A stretch of DNA of 64,000 nt, from positions 62,001-126,000 of the forward strand of contig JAODUO010000193.1 of assembly GCA_025642075.2 (NCBI GenBank), written 5' to 3'. Source of the stretch: Ridgeia piscesae (lineage: Eukaryota; Annelida; Polychaeta; Sabellida; Siboglinidae). Each line of letters opens with the position of its first letter. The first letter of the stretch is position 1. Positions 11,137 to 24,300 of this stretch are shown in pieces. The position numbers and the translations under genes are program-made. The notes beneath the pieces are model-generated. The model did not search any database. It was not told where the DNA came from and worked only from the letters and a program-made list of their open reading frames with translations.

Positions 11137-11699
11137 TGACGAAGTGACGAGTGCTTGTTTCAGACAACGTGAGACAACGCCACGTGTGGTGCAATCGTTG
11201 ACCAGTTACGTCAGGATTAACGCCAATCCATCCGACACGTCTTTCGAGCGCGCAAGATATCGTTGGCGACCTGGTGAATATATCAGATATGAATGCTGCT
11301 GCAAGCGTGCGTAAACGTGGCACACCGGACGTCTGCTGCTTATCGACTTCAAGCAGAGTGATCACCTGACACCTATCCTCTCCCGCCAGAGGTCAAGAAA
11401 ATAGCGAAGCGTTCAAGCGTGGGGCAATTAAGTTCATGCGTGTTGACTATTGTCGTTTTATGGAAGGTGAGCGGATTTATGTCGCTTTTGGAGCCCGGTA
11501 TAGTCGTTTAGAATTGCCCCCGCACTGATCTAGTTCGTTGCAAAGTAGTCCGACTTTACGGTGTTCTGAGTTTCTTCACGTATCCACATTTTACCTTGTA
11601 TTGTATATATATCACGATGTACAGTAAGTGATGACAACTGTACATCGCCATTTTCGTTGACGTATCTTCTATGATGTGACACTATAGCGTAAAAACATT

Positions 11700-11875
11700 A
11701 GGTCCAAATCTAGCATGTAATTAATTGTTAAAAGAGACTATGCATCAAATTTCCTTGTTGATGTGGTTGCACAGCTTTTACCAAGAGAAATCATAACTAA
11801 AACAATTAGGTCTGTGTTCCCCCTTTTTCCTATGGTAAACCACCGTTAAATACATATGAAGGACACGTGACGTAA
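11700..11875 (-). repeat. Interspersed repeat, copy C2
   Basis: Inverted homologue of 3395-3560; see CTTTTACCAAGAGAAA and TTTTTCCTATGGTAAA. Homology continues for about 40 bp past the core (ACTAGGTCAGTCGC). Confidence 0.6.
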
Positions 11876-11950
11876 GCGACTGACCTAGTTTCCCTTAACC
11901 GACTCGGTCGGCTGCGTAATTTCTCCGACAAAATGTGAGGGGGCTCAAAA

Positions 11951-11967
11951 GTGCTGCCACGTCACGG
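11951..11967 (-). promoter_or_regulatory. CTCF-like motif 1
   Basis: Reverse complement reads CCGTGACGTGGCAGCAC, close to the CTCF core CCGCGNGGNGGCAG. It sits inside a 45-bp segment also found at 17950-18000 and, inverted, at 27630-27700, so it may instead be part of a repeat family. Confidence 0.3.
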
Positions 11968-12019
11968 AGACTGGGTAATCGAGACTAGCTACTGACCGTA
12001 AACAGAGCTATTGGAAAGG

Positions 12020-13865
12020 GAGCTGGTACAGTGTAGGATATAAACATGGCGAAACCATTTTGCAAAGTGATCAGCGCCCACAGAGGGGTGGAATCAATAT
12101 CGCTCAATCTCGGTTGATTTAGCGCCAACCGGAAAACAATTACAGCATGAACAATCTTGCAAATTTTACAACAGTAAAGTTTTGTATATATTTTTTCTAG
12201 GACATGCTGTGTCGCAATAGTAATGTAAAATTGTCACACATTTAACCGTTATCAACATATTTAGCAAAGTGAAAGCTTGACGCATAATTTTGACTGTGAC
12301 GTAGCCTATCCGTGAAAGAATTTTTATATTCTACTGATGTTCCTTAACAATTAGTAGTACTTTTCGTAACAAAGGACGTAAGGAAAACAAATAATTATTG
12401 GTCCCTCCCTGTGAGGGCGCTGTCAGTATACAAGATGGCGCGAGTGCGAATAGAGATAGCTCTACTAGCTCTGCTCTGACTAAGCGATGCTGTTGCCGCG
12501 TATTCTGTCTGTGACGTCATCTGTGAAATGGAAATAGCCAAAACGTTCAACAAAACACCCAGAAATTTATCTTCATATCATAACATTTGATCAGATTTCG
12601 GTACTGCGCACCAGTACTGTATAATACTGAACAATATTTCTTTAATTTCTTTGAGAAAATACACGCATTAGTTCTGATTGATTCGTCAGGTGGCTCGACG
12701 TCACGATCACGCAATCGCACCCTATTTGAACGATTGTTTCTACCTGAAAAAGTGACAAATTACAAAACCAGTACAGTTGTTTCCCACAAGCATGAGTTCT
12801 TAATGGTGGTTATTACAACAGGACATTTTGCATTGCCTAACACTATCCAGCATTTTCTCTAGTTGATTATCGTCTGTACGTCTAATGACATCCCAAATAT
12901 GAATAGGGTATGTGTCATTTAATACATATTAGTTTTTATGTGGGGTATGTGTGTGTAAAAAATAGTTATGACATTGCGTTATTGACTAATACATTGTAAT
13001 TTTATAATAAGACTGACGTAGACTTGTTCAAATTAGTGTCTTCGCAAGAGTGACACTGTTGGTGGCATTGCAGTCAAGTAACAATTCTTATTTACTCTGC
13101 TCATTTCTCCTGTTCAAGGTTTCTGTTTGTGGCCATATTCTCCTGGTCTGGCCTCGTCATACCCTTTTTTCTTGTTCAGTGTCTCTGTGCCAGGTGGCCT
13201 TCTAAATATAAATAATAAAAATCCATCAATACATATATGTATTTTAAAGCCTACATGAAAGTCCTCCAAGATATAGTTAATCAGTAACTACTATTTATTA
13301 CAGGTTCAAGCATTTTTATATCTTTCAATAATATATTTTTCCACAAACAAAATGTAGAACGAATTAATTAAAGTTTATCGTGAAAACAGAAATGTTTAAA
13401 GATAAAATCATGTAATTTATAATATCTATATAATATAAAAAGAGGGTATCCGGAAGTGGGAGAGACTGGGAACATTCTGCCTATAGTACACCAGTACATA
13501 GTACAGTATCTAATGTATCTACTTGGGCTCGGGACTCCGCTTTGGTTGCTCCTTACAACGTTCCCCTGGCGAGAAATGTCACGACCTTCAACACTCACAA
13601 CTGACCACTGTGCTACGAGAAAGGGAGGGTAGTATCTGTCCCTAAGCCCGGCGTTCCATTGCCGGATGTGACCCTCCATATTGCGAGCATCACGTGATAC
13701 ACCCTTTGCCACGAGGCATCGAATACACATCAGTTACAATTATAGTAGCAATTTCCTTTCCTTATATACCATATAGTGTTTGACTGGCGAGATTGTGGTG
13801 TCAACTTGTCTTAACTTAAACTGATATAACTATTTCCAGTGAAGTTATTTGTATTGTAGAATGGC
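12020..13865. other. Intergenic, no gene recognised
   Basis: Short frames only, without domains or splice support. An AAGATGGCG (YY1-like) box lies near 12432. Confidence 0.5.
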
Positions 13866-13869
13866 GTTA

Positions 13870-14625
13870 AAACATCGTTTATATGTTATATTATATCATA
13901 TGATACATTAAACATACTAACATGTTAAACTATAATTATTCATCCATGCACAGTTATGGATAGGTATGTTTAACAATAGGCGACGTAAAACTAAGATGGC
14001 GCACACATCGTCGCCATTTTGTCCTTCATAAAATGTAACAAGGAATTACTTTAAAATGTTGATACATAATTCGTATAATTCCATATAACTCAAATTTGTA
14101 AACAAGAATACATAACATAAAATAATAAACATATAATTAACATATGAAGACTAAGACAACTTTAGTTATTTTATTAGATATTATCGACACCAATCAGCAT
14201 AGTGATCGTAATTTTGTTTTCCATATGCGGGTTGGCTTAAACAGGCAAAACGTCGTTTATGTTATATTATATCATATGATACACTAAACATGTTAACATG
14301 TGTACCTATAATTATTCATCCATTCAGATTTATGGATAGGTATGTTTTATAACAGGCGACGTGAAACCAAGATGGCGCACACATCGTCGCCATTTTGTCC
14401 TTCATAAAATGTAACAAGGAATTACTTTAAAATGTTGATACATAATTCGTATAATTCCATATAACTCAAATTGGTAAACAAGAATACATAACATAACATA
14501 ATAAACATATAACAGATGTAGACTAAGACAAATTTAGTTATTTTATTTAAGATATTATCGACACCAATCAGCATAGTGATCATAATTTTGTTTTCCACAT
14601 ACGTGTTAGCTTAAACAGGCAAAAG
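13870..14625. repeat. Tandem duplication, two units of about 377 bp
   Basis: The units 13870-14247 and 14248-14625 are nearly identical throughout, for example CATCGTCGCCATTTTGTCC and ATCGACACCAATCAGC. Each contains AAGATGGCG and its inverse CGCCATTTT about 20 bp apart. No open reading frame spans either unit. Confidence 0.85.
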
Positions 14626-14639
14626 CACTTGTCCCGACA

Positions 14640-15760
14640 ATGGTATTGACTTTAGGGACAAAAACTAGAAATGATCGAAGCTAGGCAACCTTTCTCATCG
14701 GAGTACGCAATGAATTTAAAGATCTTAAAGATAATACGATATCGGACAGGGAGACAATGCAATGACTTTAGAAGCCGCATATAACGAATAAAACATGGAG
14801 ACCTAGTCTCAATCCTTGCTAAGCAATTCTGAACACATTGTAATTGTGTGATGCTGTTAAAGGTAAAACTATGGTAGAGGGGATTACAACAGAAACATGC
14901 ATTGAATCACGAATATGATGATATAACAATAATGGAACGTACGAGGATTAGTTGTCTTTCCACCACAAACCATAAACGTTCATACCTTCGAGTAATTGCA
15001 TCGTCGAATCTGTGCCCGTCGTCGTTGTGTTTCGGCATCTGTTAATATCCTAGTGTCTGCTGACATCTTAAACTGCACCATGTGTACAGCTTAGTTGAGA
15101 ACAACTGTCACACTACATTGAGCGTCAAACGTGCATCGTGTGCTGCACTCGTCCCCAATCGAACACACAAAGAAACAGACGAAGTTGGCCTTGCACTGTT
15201 AACCTGGAAAACAACATTTTGACACAAACGATTCCATGCTATTGGTCGTTGCACCCTTCAATCATTTGTTAATAGAAATAAATGTCACTTGCAACTGTGC
15301 AAGTCACCGATATGGTGAAGTTACATGTTGTCAACCCCTTCGTTGTGGCGTAGCAGCAAAACCATTATAGGAGGCCGCAAGCTGTGCCAAGAATGTTCCA
15401 CACCAATTAACGGATTGCATTGTCTGTGTTAAACTGTGATAATGTCAATGAAGCATGGCAGGTATTACACAATTGCTTTGTATGGCATAAATAGCTTCGA
15501 CGTTCGTGTGCATATGTGCAAATAGCCATGACCGAATCCATGTGCGAATTAATGAGAATGAGAGAATGGGTAAAAAAAACGAGTGGCGGGCGAAAACGTG
15601 GAGGAAGAGGGGTGTAGACGAGCAGAGAAGAGTGGGAAAGAATAAGGAAAATGGGATAGATATAGTGTGACGCAGAGACAGAGGAGGGAGGATCGGAGGA
15701 AGAGGGTGGGAAGGAAGGAGGGAGGTAAGGAGGCAGGGAGGTAGGAAGGGATAGAGGTAG
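14640..15760. other. Intergenic, no gene recognised
   Basis: Nothing coding is supportable. The sequence becomes purine-rich from about 15640 and grades into the GA array. Confidence 0.5.
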
Positions 15761-15764
15761 GAAG

Positions 15765-16875
15765 AGAGGGACGGGTGAGGGAGAGAGATAGGAAGGGAGG
15801 GGTGGAAGGAAGGAGAGAGAGCGAGAGAGAGAGCGAGAGAGAGCTAGAGAGAGTGCGAGAGAGAGAGTGCGAGGGAGCGAGAGAGAGAGCGAGTGAAAGA
15901 GAGCGAGAGTCAGAGAGCGAGAGAGAAAGTGAGAGACAGAGAGCGAGAGACAGAGAACGAGAGTCAGATAGCGAGAGACAGAGAACAAGAGTCAGAGAGC
16001 AAGATACAGAGAGCGAGAGAGAGCGAGAGAGAGAGAGAGTGAGAGAGAGCGAGAGACAGAGAGCGAGAGACAGAGAGCGAGAGAGAGCGAGAGAGAGAGA
16101 GAGCGAGAGAGCGAGAGAGCGAGAGAGCGAGAGAGCGAGAGAGAGAGACAGATAGAGAGCGAGAGACCGAGAGCGAGAGACAGAGACCGACAGACAGAGA
16201 CAGAGACCGAGAGACAGATAGACAGAGAGCGAGAGACAGAGAGCGAGAGACAGAGAACGAGAATCAGAGAGCGAGAGACAGAGATCGAGAGTCAGAGAGC
16301 GAGAGACAGAGAGCGTGAGAGAGCGAGAGACAGCGAGAGAGAGCTATAGAGAGTGCGAGAGAGAGAGAGTGCGATGGAGCGAGAGAGCGAGAGAGAGACA
16401 GCGAGAGAGAGCTATAGAGAGTGCGAGGGAGCGAGAGAGAGAGAGAGAGCGAGTGAGAGAGCGAGAGTCAGAGAGCGAGAGAGAGAGCGAGAGACAGAGA
16501 GCGAGACACAGAGAGCGAGACACAGAGAGCGAGAGACAGAGAGCGAGAGACAGAGACCGAGAGTCAGAGAGCGAGAGATAGAGAGCGAGAGACAGAGAGC
16601 GAGAGAGAGAGACAGCGAGAGCGAGCGAGAGAGAGAGAGACAGCAAGAGAGAGAGCTAGAGAGAGTGCGAGAGAGAGAGTGCGAGGGAGCGAGAGAGAGA
16701 GAGAGAGCGAGTGAGACGGAGAGGGAGAGGGAGAGGGAGAGGGAGAGGGAGAGGGAGAGGGAGGGGGAGGGGGAGAGGGAGAGGGAGAGGGAGAGGGAGA
16801 GGGAGAGGGAGAGGGGAGAGGGAGAGGGAGAGGGAGAGGGAGAGGGAGAGGGAGAGAGAGAGAGAGAGAGGAGAG
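15765..16875. repeat. 1.1-kb purine-strand array (GAGAGC/GACAGA, then GGGAGA)
   Basis: The + strand is almost purely purine. Six- to ten-base motifs of the GAGAGC and GACAGA kind repeat with variation, then a homogeneous (GGGAGA)n block runs 16720-16855. Such homopurine-homopyrimidine DNA can form triplex (H-DNA). Long Arg/Glu or Ser/Leu open frames here are artefacts of the repeat. Confidence 0.95.
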
Positions 16876-17182
16876 AGTGTGTGTGTGTGTTGTTCGGTGC
16901 ACAATTAATGACGTGGAGGGAGTAATAATTTAATGTTCAAGTTTTATTTAGTTTATATCTTAATGGATGTAGCATTATTGGAAAAGTAAACTATATTTTG
17001 TTCCGTAACATGCAGCACTGACATAATTGTTTTGGCGTACAATGTTTATTGAAATATTACAGATATTGATAGTTGGCCGGGATTTTATCGAATCACAAAT
17101 TTTGATTAACCCGAATACAACTGAGTCTTTTGGCAAAGTAAACCGGTAGACCAGAGTTACACACACACGCACCCACAACACC

Positions 17183-17187
17183 CCTAC

Positions 17188-17218
<31 letters not shown>

Positions 17219-17228
17219 ACACACACAC
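17183..17228. repeat. Poly-C followed by (CA)n
   Basis: A homopolymer of about 17 C residues leads into a CA dinucleotide run. Homopolymer length is unreliable in any assembly. Confidence 0.9.
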
Positions 17229-17962
17229 TAAAATGATAATTAAGAACTTATTAAATGCCCTATCCAAAATAACGTAGAATGTCTGGTGTTGATCAAACAT
17301 GAAGAACTTGAAGATAACTGTCGTTGTAGTACAACCACGTAACTATTATTGACATACATTGGTTGTTCAATTACATGCTCGCATCTTCAGCACTGAACTG
17401 CCACGCCCTATAAGCTATATACATTCACTTGCCACGCCAGTCTTCCCAACATATAAAGTATGACATTTAGTTATATGTGTAGCTTGATGACATATCCGAA
17501 TATAATAACATGCAATATCATCTAGTACAAAAGAAACTTCATACATAAAACTTATGATGTAAATGCAACAAATAAATTATCTTACCAGGCCGCTGGTGAT
17601 AATTTACTACTGGGTCCCGATACCGTGTTGACAGGACATACATGTGCCTAACAGGTTGTCCACTTTGTCCGGCTGGGGGTGATTTTACACACTAGTGCCC
17701 TCTGGTGACTATAAGTATCCACCAGGGTTACATGACAACGATATATTATAGATGACTAGCTCTGTGGTGCAGAACTGCAGATTAGGCGACTAGCAAAACA
17801 ATTAAGCAACACCTATATATTTATTTATTATATACACATATTATAATATATTATTATATATTTTTATATCATACATACATACATGTATATATAAATCCCC
17901 CGTTCCCCCACTTTTAAAATCGGATCGACGTCCATGACCAGGCAGAGTTGAGGGGCGGAAAA

Positions 17963-17979
17963 GTGCTGCCACCTCACGG
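17963..17979 (-). promoter_or_regulatory. CTCF-like motif 2
   Basis: Reverse complement reads CCGTGAGGTGGCAGCAC. About 260 bp upstream, at 17690-17712, the reverse strand reads CACCAGAGGGCACTAGTG, which also resembles the vertebrate CTCF consensus. Confidence 0.35.
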
Positions 17980-18121
17980 AGTCTGGTTAATCGACTCTAC
18001 ATACATATATTTTCTAAAAACTATTTTGTTTGGTCCCAACATTTACGGTCAGTTCTGTTGATAACAATCAGTTTAACAGGGATCTGCATAATTATACGAT
18101 GTTATTGACACATCCCCCGTC

Positions 18122-18295
18122 ACTGCTGCCAGGGAGCAATTAGTCAAGGGCACCTTGACTAATAGCTCCCTGGCAGCAGTTTTCATGGCTCCCTGGACAT
18201 TTCCTGCAACAAAGGTAGGAAATGTCCACCTTTACAGATGGGGTAGTGGAGAGCCGGGCCTCTGGTAGAGGAATACACTAGTCTAATGACTAGTG
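18122..18295. repeat. Three consecutive hairpins
   Basis: Hairpin 1 (18122-18180) has 28-nt arms with one mismatch and a 3-nt loop. Hairpin 2 (18195-18227) has a perfect 11-bp stem. Hairpin 3 (18276-18295) has a perfect 8-bp stem with a TAAT loop. No SINE or tRNA signal accompanies them. Confidence 0.85.
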
Positions 18296-18469
18296 AAACA
18301 GGCAAAATCTGAACATTTTGATTTTGGCGGAGACGTTCAGATGCCCTTACAAGAGCAGTCAACTACAGATTGCTTGTGTACAGTGACAATACTCTATTAA
18401 AATGTACCAGTTTGGGGGCCCTGGAGGCTTTAACATGAGTTGATAGACTTTAAATTTTGTGTGCATAGT

Positions 18470-18610
18470 ACCCTAAGAAACATCTATGCAAAATCAGAAA
18501 AAAAGATCTTCAGCGGTTTTTGAGATACAAGAGCTAATGGCGTATGCAGAGCGATGGCGTAACTCCATTGGACCTGTGGGCTAAGACTAAATAGCAGGAA
18601 GCAACACAAT
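18470..18610 (+). repeat. Interspersed repeat, copy D1
   Basis: Shares TTTTTGAGATACAAGAGCTA and ATGCAGAGCGATG with 63690-63785 (TTTCTGAGATATGGTAGCTA and ATGCAGAGCGATG) in the same order. Class unknown. Confidence 0.5.
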
Positions 18611-18619
18611 AGAACCTTA

Positions 18620-20540
18620 AATTCAAACTTTATTTCCTGAAAAAAGATGCCTATTCGCTGGACCATTTGTAGTGTATATATGCTAAAACCGTCTTGACTG
18701 TACATAAACAACCTAGGTGTAATTCCTATCCAGTTGTAAGGACCGCGGCGAGGATACGACACTTCTTACATACTATAATAACACAACTCTTAAAATATCG
18801 TTAGACTACTAAAAAGGTAACTTATCAACAAGTAATAAAACGTGCAGGAACGAAACAAGATGGCCGACTTTCCATTTCAGCTAGTAACTCGCACATTTAG
18901 TGACCTTGTTACAATGCAATGTTCGCTCGTACAAGCGTTTGATGGCACAGTGACAACTGACAAGAAATTCATCCTGCTCTCCACGAGTTCTTTAAATGCA
19001 GGACCATTCAATAGATCAGGGCAGAATACGGTGTTAACTGGCGTGATAAGTGAAAGATACCTCTGGTATTGTGTGGCTGTCAACAAAACACGTCGTACAT
19101 CAACTTCTATTTGAACAGAAATAACATAAAATTGTAATAATGGCCTGCAATTGCAGCGGAATTTGGCGACAGCCATTTTCCACAATGCCCTAGTAACAGG
19201 CCTTTGATTTTTGACAATTAAACAATGATTCTCTGACAAATCGGCTGTGCCTTATAATAGCACCCTTCTCCCAATCTATCAAGGTCAAAGGAAAGTCACC
19301 AAATTCAAGGTAACTGGATAAAATACCTTATTATTTCTCTACGGAATAGACCTGACCTATCGTGTCTAGAGATCTTCCTAACACCTTGCAGCATCGTCTC
19401 ACAATGCAAATAGGTTATTTCTTTTCCATAATTACAATTTATAAACTGCTTTAAACTGTTTTTTAAACAATTCTATCAATAATATAAATGTCATTATATG
19501 TGAGCCAACATTCCAATCTGATGACATTAATTTTAACAATTAATGTGTCATTATCATATAAACCAAATTGCAAGCATAATGTTACAATCAGTCTTTAAGT
19601 TGTGAGCAAACATAGATTCCAACAGAAACCATGTTTCATCAACACATAAAACCCTAGTGAAATACGGCCTTGATCTGTTCACATAAAGAACCCCAATGAT
19701 TAAAAACAATAAACACATAATTTTATATTCATCAGATGTCTAAGAAATGAAAAATGTACACAAAATGCTCCTAACTCTAAAAATGTGCACTACCTCTGTA
19801 TACCAACAGCAGAGCTATGTACGAGACGAATGTCACGACACATACAAATATAAATAGTCCAACAAGATATATATATTTATGTATATAAATATCTTATCTA
19901 TTCACAACAATAGCACGCTCTAGATCGGTGCTAGATTGAGACAATCACGTCACCAACCGGAGTCCATTGGTCCTGTGGTTCTTGGGTTGACAGGCATGAC
20001 TACCCATATGTCTATCCGTATAATGTGGTATCAATTTTTCACTTGTAAACATCAGATGTGTGAGAGCACATTCCGACTAACTCCAGTAGTTCCGGTGTAG
20101 ACCATGAGGATGTCTATGATAACTTGTCCCCAGTAGAGGACCCTTCTGCAGTTGCTTCAAGTACCTCAACATATAGGACACATGGGCTGTTATGTGACGT
20201 AGGCAGGCATGCAGTGTCCGTGCACACAGATAACGTCCTCAGGTCTTCTATAAGTCTCCAAACAGGACCATATCGACACAAGCTACAAACTGTGGTCCAG
20301 TGACTAGTTTCACACAAAACCTGTATCCCATGGCAACTGTATCCCGTGGCAACGAGCCAGTAGGCTACGCCCTGTCATTGCACCGAACGTGCACCACTGC
20401 CTGTTCATCTGAACTCCGTCAGTTCACGGAGCCACACAGCCATTCTAATGGACAGTCTGCAGTTGTGATCAGCACACCAGATAGCAGAGATGCGACCGAT
20501 CACAAAGTTTTGCTATTTCCGCACCGCAACAACCACCACT
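18620..20540. other. Intergenic, no gene recognised
   Basis: Short open frames on both strands (for example - strand 18877-19239 and - strand 20114-20317) have no motif I can name. Confidence 0.4.
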
Positions 20541-20547
20541 GGCACCG

Positions 20548-20757
20548 CTACACCACATAGTCACTGTCCTCGCTGTCGTCTTCCTCGTCATCATCCTCAC
20601 TATAATGCCGCCATCGTTTCTTCTTCTAGTGTTTGTGAGGTTTGCTGCTGTGGGAGGATGACTTTGACGTGCGACCTCGGCGATGATGTGAACTCATCGA
20701 ACGCTTGTGGTATGCCATCAGTGACGATGGTGCTTTCGCTATCACCACCTGCACATA
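20548..20757 (-). CDS. Possible terminal exon(s), unassigned
   Basis: The - strand has coding-like composition in two frames. One reads from an AG acceptor (ATTATGTGCAG) as GGDSESTIVTDGIPQAFDEF and continues to a stop near 20607. The other gives a basic Ser/His/Arg stretch, a stop, then HYSEDDDEEDDSEDSDYVV and a stop at 20548. An acidic C-terminus like the latter is common in nuclear proteins, but trinucleotide bias could mimic it. No family is recognised and no upstream exon was found, so this is only a candidate. Confidence 0.2.
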
Positions 20758-21339
20758 ATCATCACAGTTTATCATTTTGGCGGCAATCACAACTCTGTGT
20801 ATGCAATATTAGGTCATTTCAGATCAATGTAAGTAAGTTACATAAATGTATTTTAGTTAACAGATGGCATGGACCGCCACGACGCTATCATATTGTATGT
20901 ATTTTGTGTATTTATTTGGTTCAGTAATCGGTGACTCCACCTGGTGATTACTGTTTAGTGTTAATTAGCAGAGACAATAGGTGTCACTGCAGTTTGATCG
21001 GCGGGATGATAGTGGGATTTGGGGCAGAGTGGAGAGCAAGCAATGGATATGAACCGAACCACGAGGCTGTGTTTTCAGTGGGAAGTTGCTTTGGTGAGTT
21101 TAATTACTGCAATTGTATAATAACATTTGACCCATGAGTGCTGTAACATGTGACCCATTATTGCACCTTGATAATTGTGGACAGTTAATACTTACGTAGT
21201 TACGCAGTTATTGCAGTAGTTTAATTTCCCTTCGTATTCCCACATGTAAAATCCTCTGATATGGGCTGGTAACTACCGGGTAATGATGCCACAGCTAACC
21301 ATTATGATTGTCATGTATACTGAACCGTATTTTTCTGTC

Positions 21340-24300
21340 CGTGACGGAGGGGGAGACTGACAGAATGTGATTGGTGAGTTGATCGCACTGTCCGTGACGG
21401 AGGGGGAGACTGACAGAATGTGATTGGTGAGTTGATCGCACTGTCCGTGACGGAGGGGGAGACTGACAGAATGTGATTGGTGAGTTGATCGCACTGTCCG
21501 TGACGGAGGGGGAGACTGACAGAATGTGATTGGTGAGTTGATCGCACTGTCCGTGACGGAGGGGGAGACTGACAGAATGTGATTGGTGAGTTGATCGCAC
21601 TGTCCGTGACGGAGGGGGAGACTGACAGAATGTGATTGGTGAGTTGATCGCACTGTCCGTGACGGAGGGGGAGACTGATAGAATGTGATTGGTGAGTTGA
21701 TCGCACTGTCCGTGACGGAGGGGGAGACTGACAGAATGTGATTGGTGAGTTGATCGCACTGTCCGTGACGGAGGGGGAGACTGATAGAATGTGATTGGTG
21801 AGTTGATCGCACTGTCCGTGACGGAGGGGGAGACTGATAGAATGTGATTGGTGAGTTGATCGCACTGTCCGTGACGGAGGGGGAGACTGATAGAATGTGA
21901 TTGGTGAGTTGATCGCACTGTCCGTGACGGAGGGGGAGACTGATAGAATGTGATTGGTGAGTTGATCGCACTGTCCGTGACGGAGGGGGAGACTGACAGA
22001 ATGTGATTGGTGAGTTGATCGCACTGATCGTGACGGAGGGGGAGACTGACAGAATGTGATTGGTGAGTTGATCGCACTGTCCGTGACGGAGGGGGAGACT
22101 GACAGAATGTAATTGGTGAGTTGATCGCACTGACCGTGACGGAGGGGGAGACTGACAGAATGTGATTGGTGAGTTGATCGCACTGTCCGTGACGGAGGGG
22201 GAGACTGACAGAATGTGATTGGTGAGTTGTTCGCACTGACCGTGACGGAGGGGGAGACTGACAGAATGTGATTGGTGAGTTGATCGCACTGATCGTGACG
22301 GAGGGGAGACTGAAGAATGTGATTGGTGAGTTGATCGCACTGACCGTGACGGAGGGGAGACTGACAGAATGTGATTGGTGAGTTGATCGCACTGATCGTG
22401 ACGGAGGGAGACTGACAGAATGTAATTGGTGAGTTGTCGCACTGACCGTGACGGAGGGGGAGACTGACAGAATGTGATTGGTGAGTTGATCGCACTGATC
22501 GTGACGGAGGGAGACTGCAGAATGTGATTGGTGAGTTGTCGCACTGATCGTGAGGAGGGAGACTGAAGAATGTGATTGGTGAGTTGATCGCACTGATCGT
22601 GACGGAGGGGAGACTGACAGAATGTGATTGGTGAGTTGATCGCACTGACCGTGACGGAGGGGGAGACTGACAGAATGTGATTGGTGAGTTGATCGCACTG
22701 ACCGTGACGGAAGGGGAGACAGACAGAATGTGATTGGTGAGTTGATCGCACGGACCGTGACGGAGGGGGAGACTGACATAATGTGATTGGTGAGTTGATC
22801 GCACTGTCCGTGACGGAGGGGGAGACTGATAGAATGTGATTGGTGAGTTGATCGCACTGTCCGTGACGGAGGGGGAGACTGACAGAATGTGATTGGTGAG
22901 TTGATCGCACTGTCCGTGACGGAGGGGGAGACTGATAGAATGTGATTGGTGAGTTGATCGCACTGTCCGTGACGGAGGGGGAGACTGATAGAATGTGATT
23001 GGTGAGTTGATCGCACTGTCCGTGACGGAGGGGGAGACTGATAGAATGTGATTGGTGAGTTGATCGCACTGTCCGTGACGGAGGGGGAGACTGATAGAAT
23101 GTGATTGGTGAGTTGATCGCACTGACCGTGACGGAGGGGAGACTGACAGAATGTGATTGGTGAGTTGATCGCACTGACCGTGACGGAGGGGGAGACTGAC
23201 AGAATGTGATTGGTGAGTTGATCGCACTGTCCGTGACGGAGGGGAGACTGACAGAATGTGATTGGTGAGTTGATCGCACTGACCGTGACGGAGGGGGAGA
23301 CTGACAGAATGTGATTGGTGAGTTGATCGCACTGTCCGTGACGGAGGGGGAGACTGACAGAATGTGATTGGTGAGTTGATCGCACTGACCGTGACGGAGG
23401 GGGAGACTGACAGAATGTGATTGGTGAGTTGATCGCACTGATCGTGACGGAGGGGGAGACTGACAGAATGTGATTGGTGAGTTGATCGCACTGACCGTGA
23501 CGGAGGGGGAGACTGACAGAATGTGATTGGTGAGTTGATCGCACTGATCGTGACGGAGGGGGAGACTGACAGAATGTGATTGGTGAGTTGATCGCACTGA
23601 CCGTGACGGAGGGGGAGACTGACAGAATGTGATTGGTGAGTTGATCGCACTGATCGTGACGGAGGGGGAGACTGACAGAATGTGATTGGTGAGTTGATCG
23701 CACTGATCCGTGACGGAGGGGGAGACTGACAGAATGTGATTGGTGAGTTGATCGCACTGATCGTGACGGAGGGGGAGACTGACAGAATGTGATTGGTGAG
23801 TTGATCGCACTGACCGTGACGGAGGGGGAGACTGACAGAATGTGATTGGTGAGTTGATCGCACTGACCGTGACGGAGGGGGAGACTGACAGAATGTGATT
23901 GGTTAGTTGATCGCACTGTCCGTGACGGAGGGGGAGACTGATAGAATGTGATTGGTGAGTTGATCGCACTGTCCGTGACGGAGGGGGAGACTGACAGAAT
24001 GTGATTGGTGAGTTGATCGCACTGATCGTGACGGAGGGGGAGACTGACAGAATGTGATTGGTGAGTTGATCGCACTGTCCGTGACGGAGGGGGAGACTGA
24101 TAGAATGTGATTGGTGAGTTGATCGCACTGTCCGTGACGGAGGGGGAGACTGACAGAATGTGATTGGTGAGTTGATCGCACTGATCGTGACGGAGGGGGA
24201 GACTGACAGAATGTGATTGGTGAGTTGATCGCACTGACCGTGACGGAAGGGGAGACTGACAGAATGTGATTGGTGAGTTGATCGCACTGACCGTGACGGA

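Noticed and set aside
15407..16925. Arg/Glu-rich and Ser/Leu-rich open frames
   Set aside because: Direct translation of the GA-type array; no independent coding evidence.
20114..20317. - strand 67-codon frame containing VLYVEVLEAT, briefly considered as part of a lipid-kinase gene
   Set aside because: The resemblance is a short chance word; no neighbouring motifs or exons agree.
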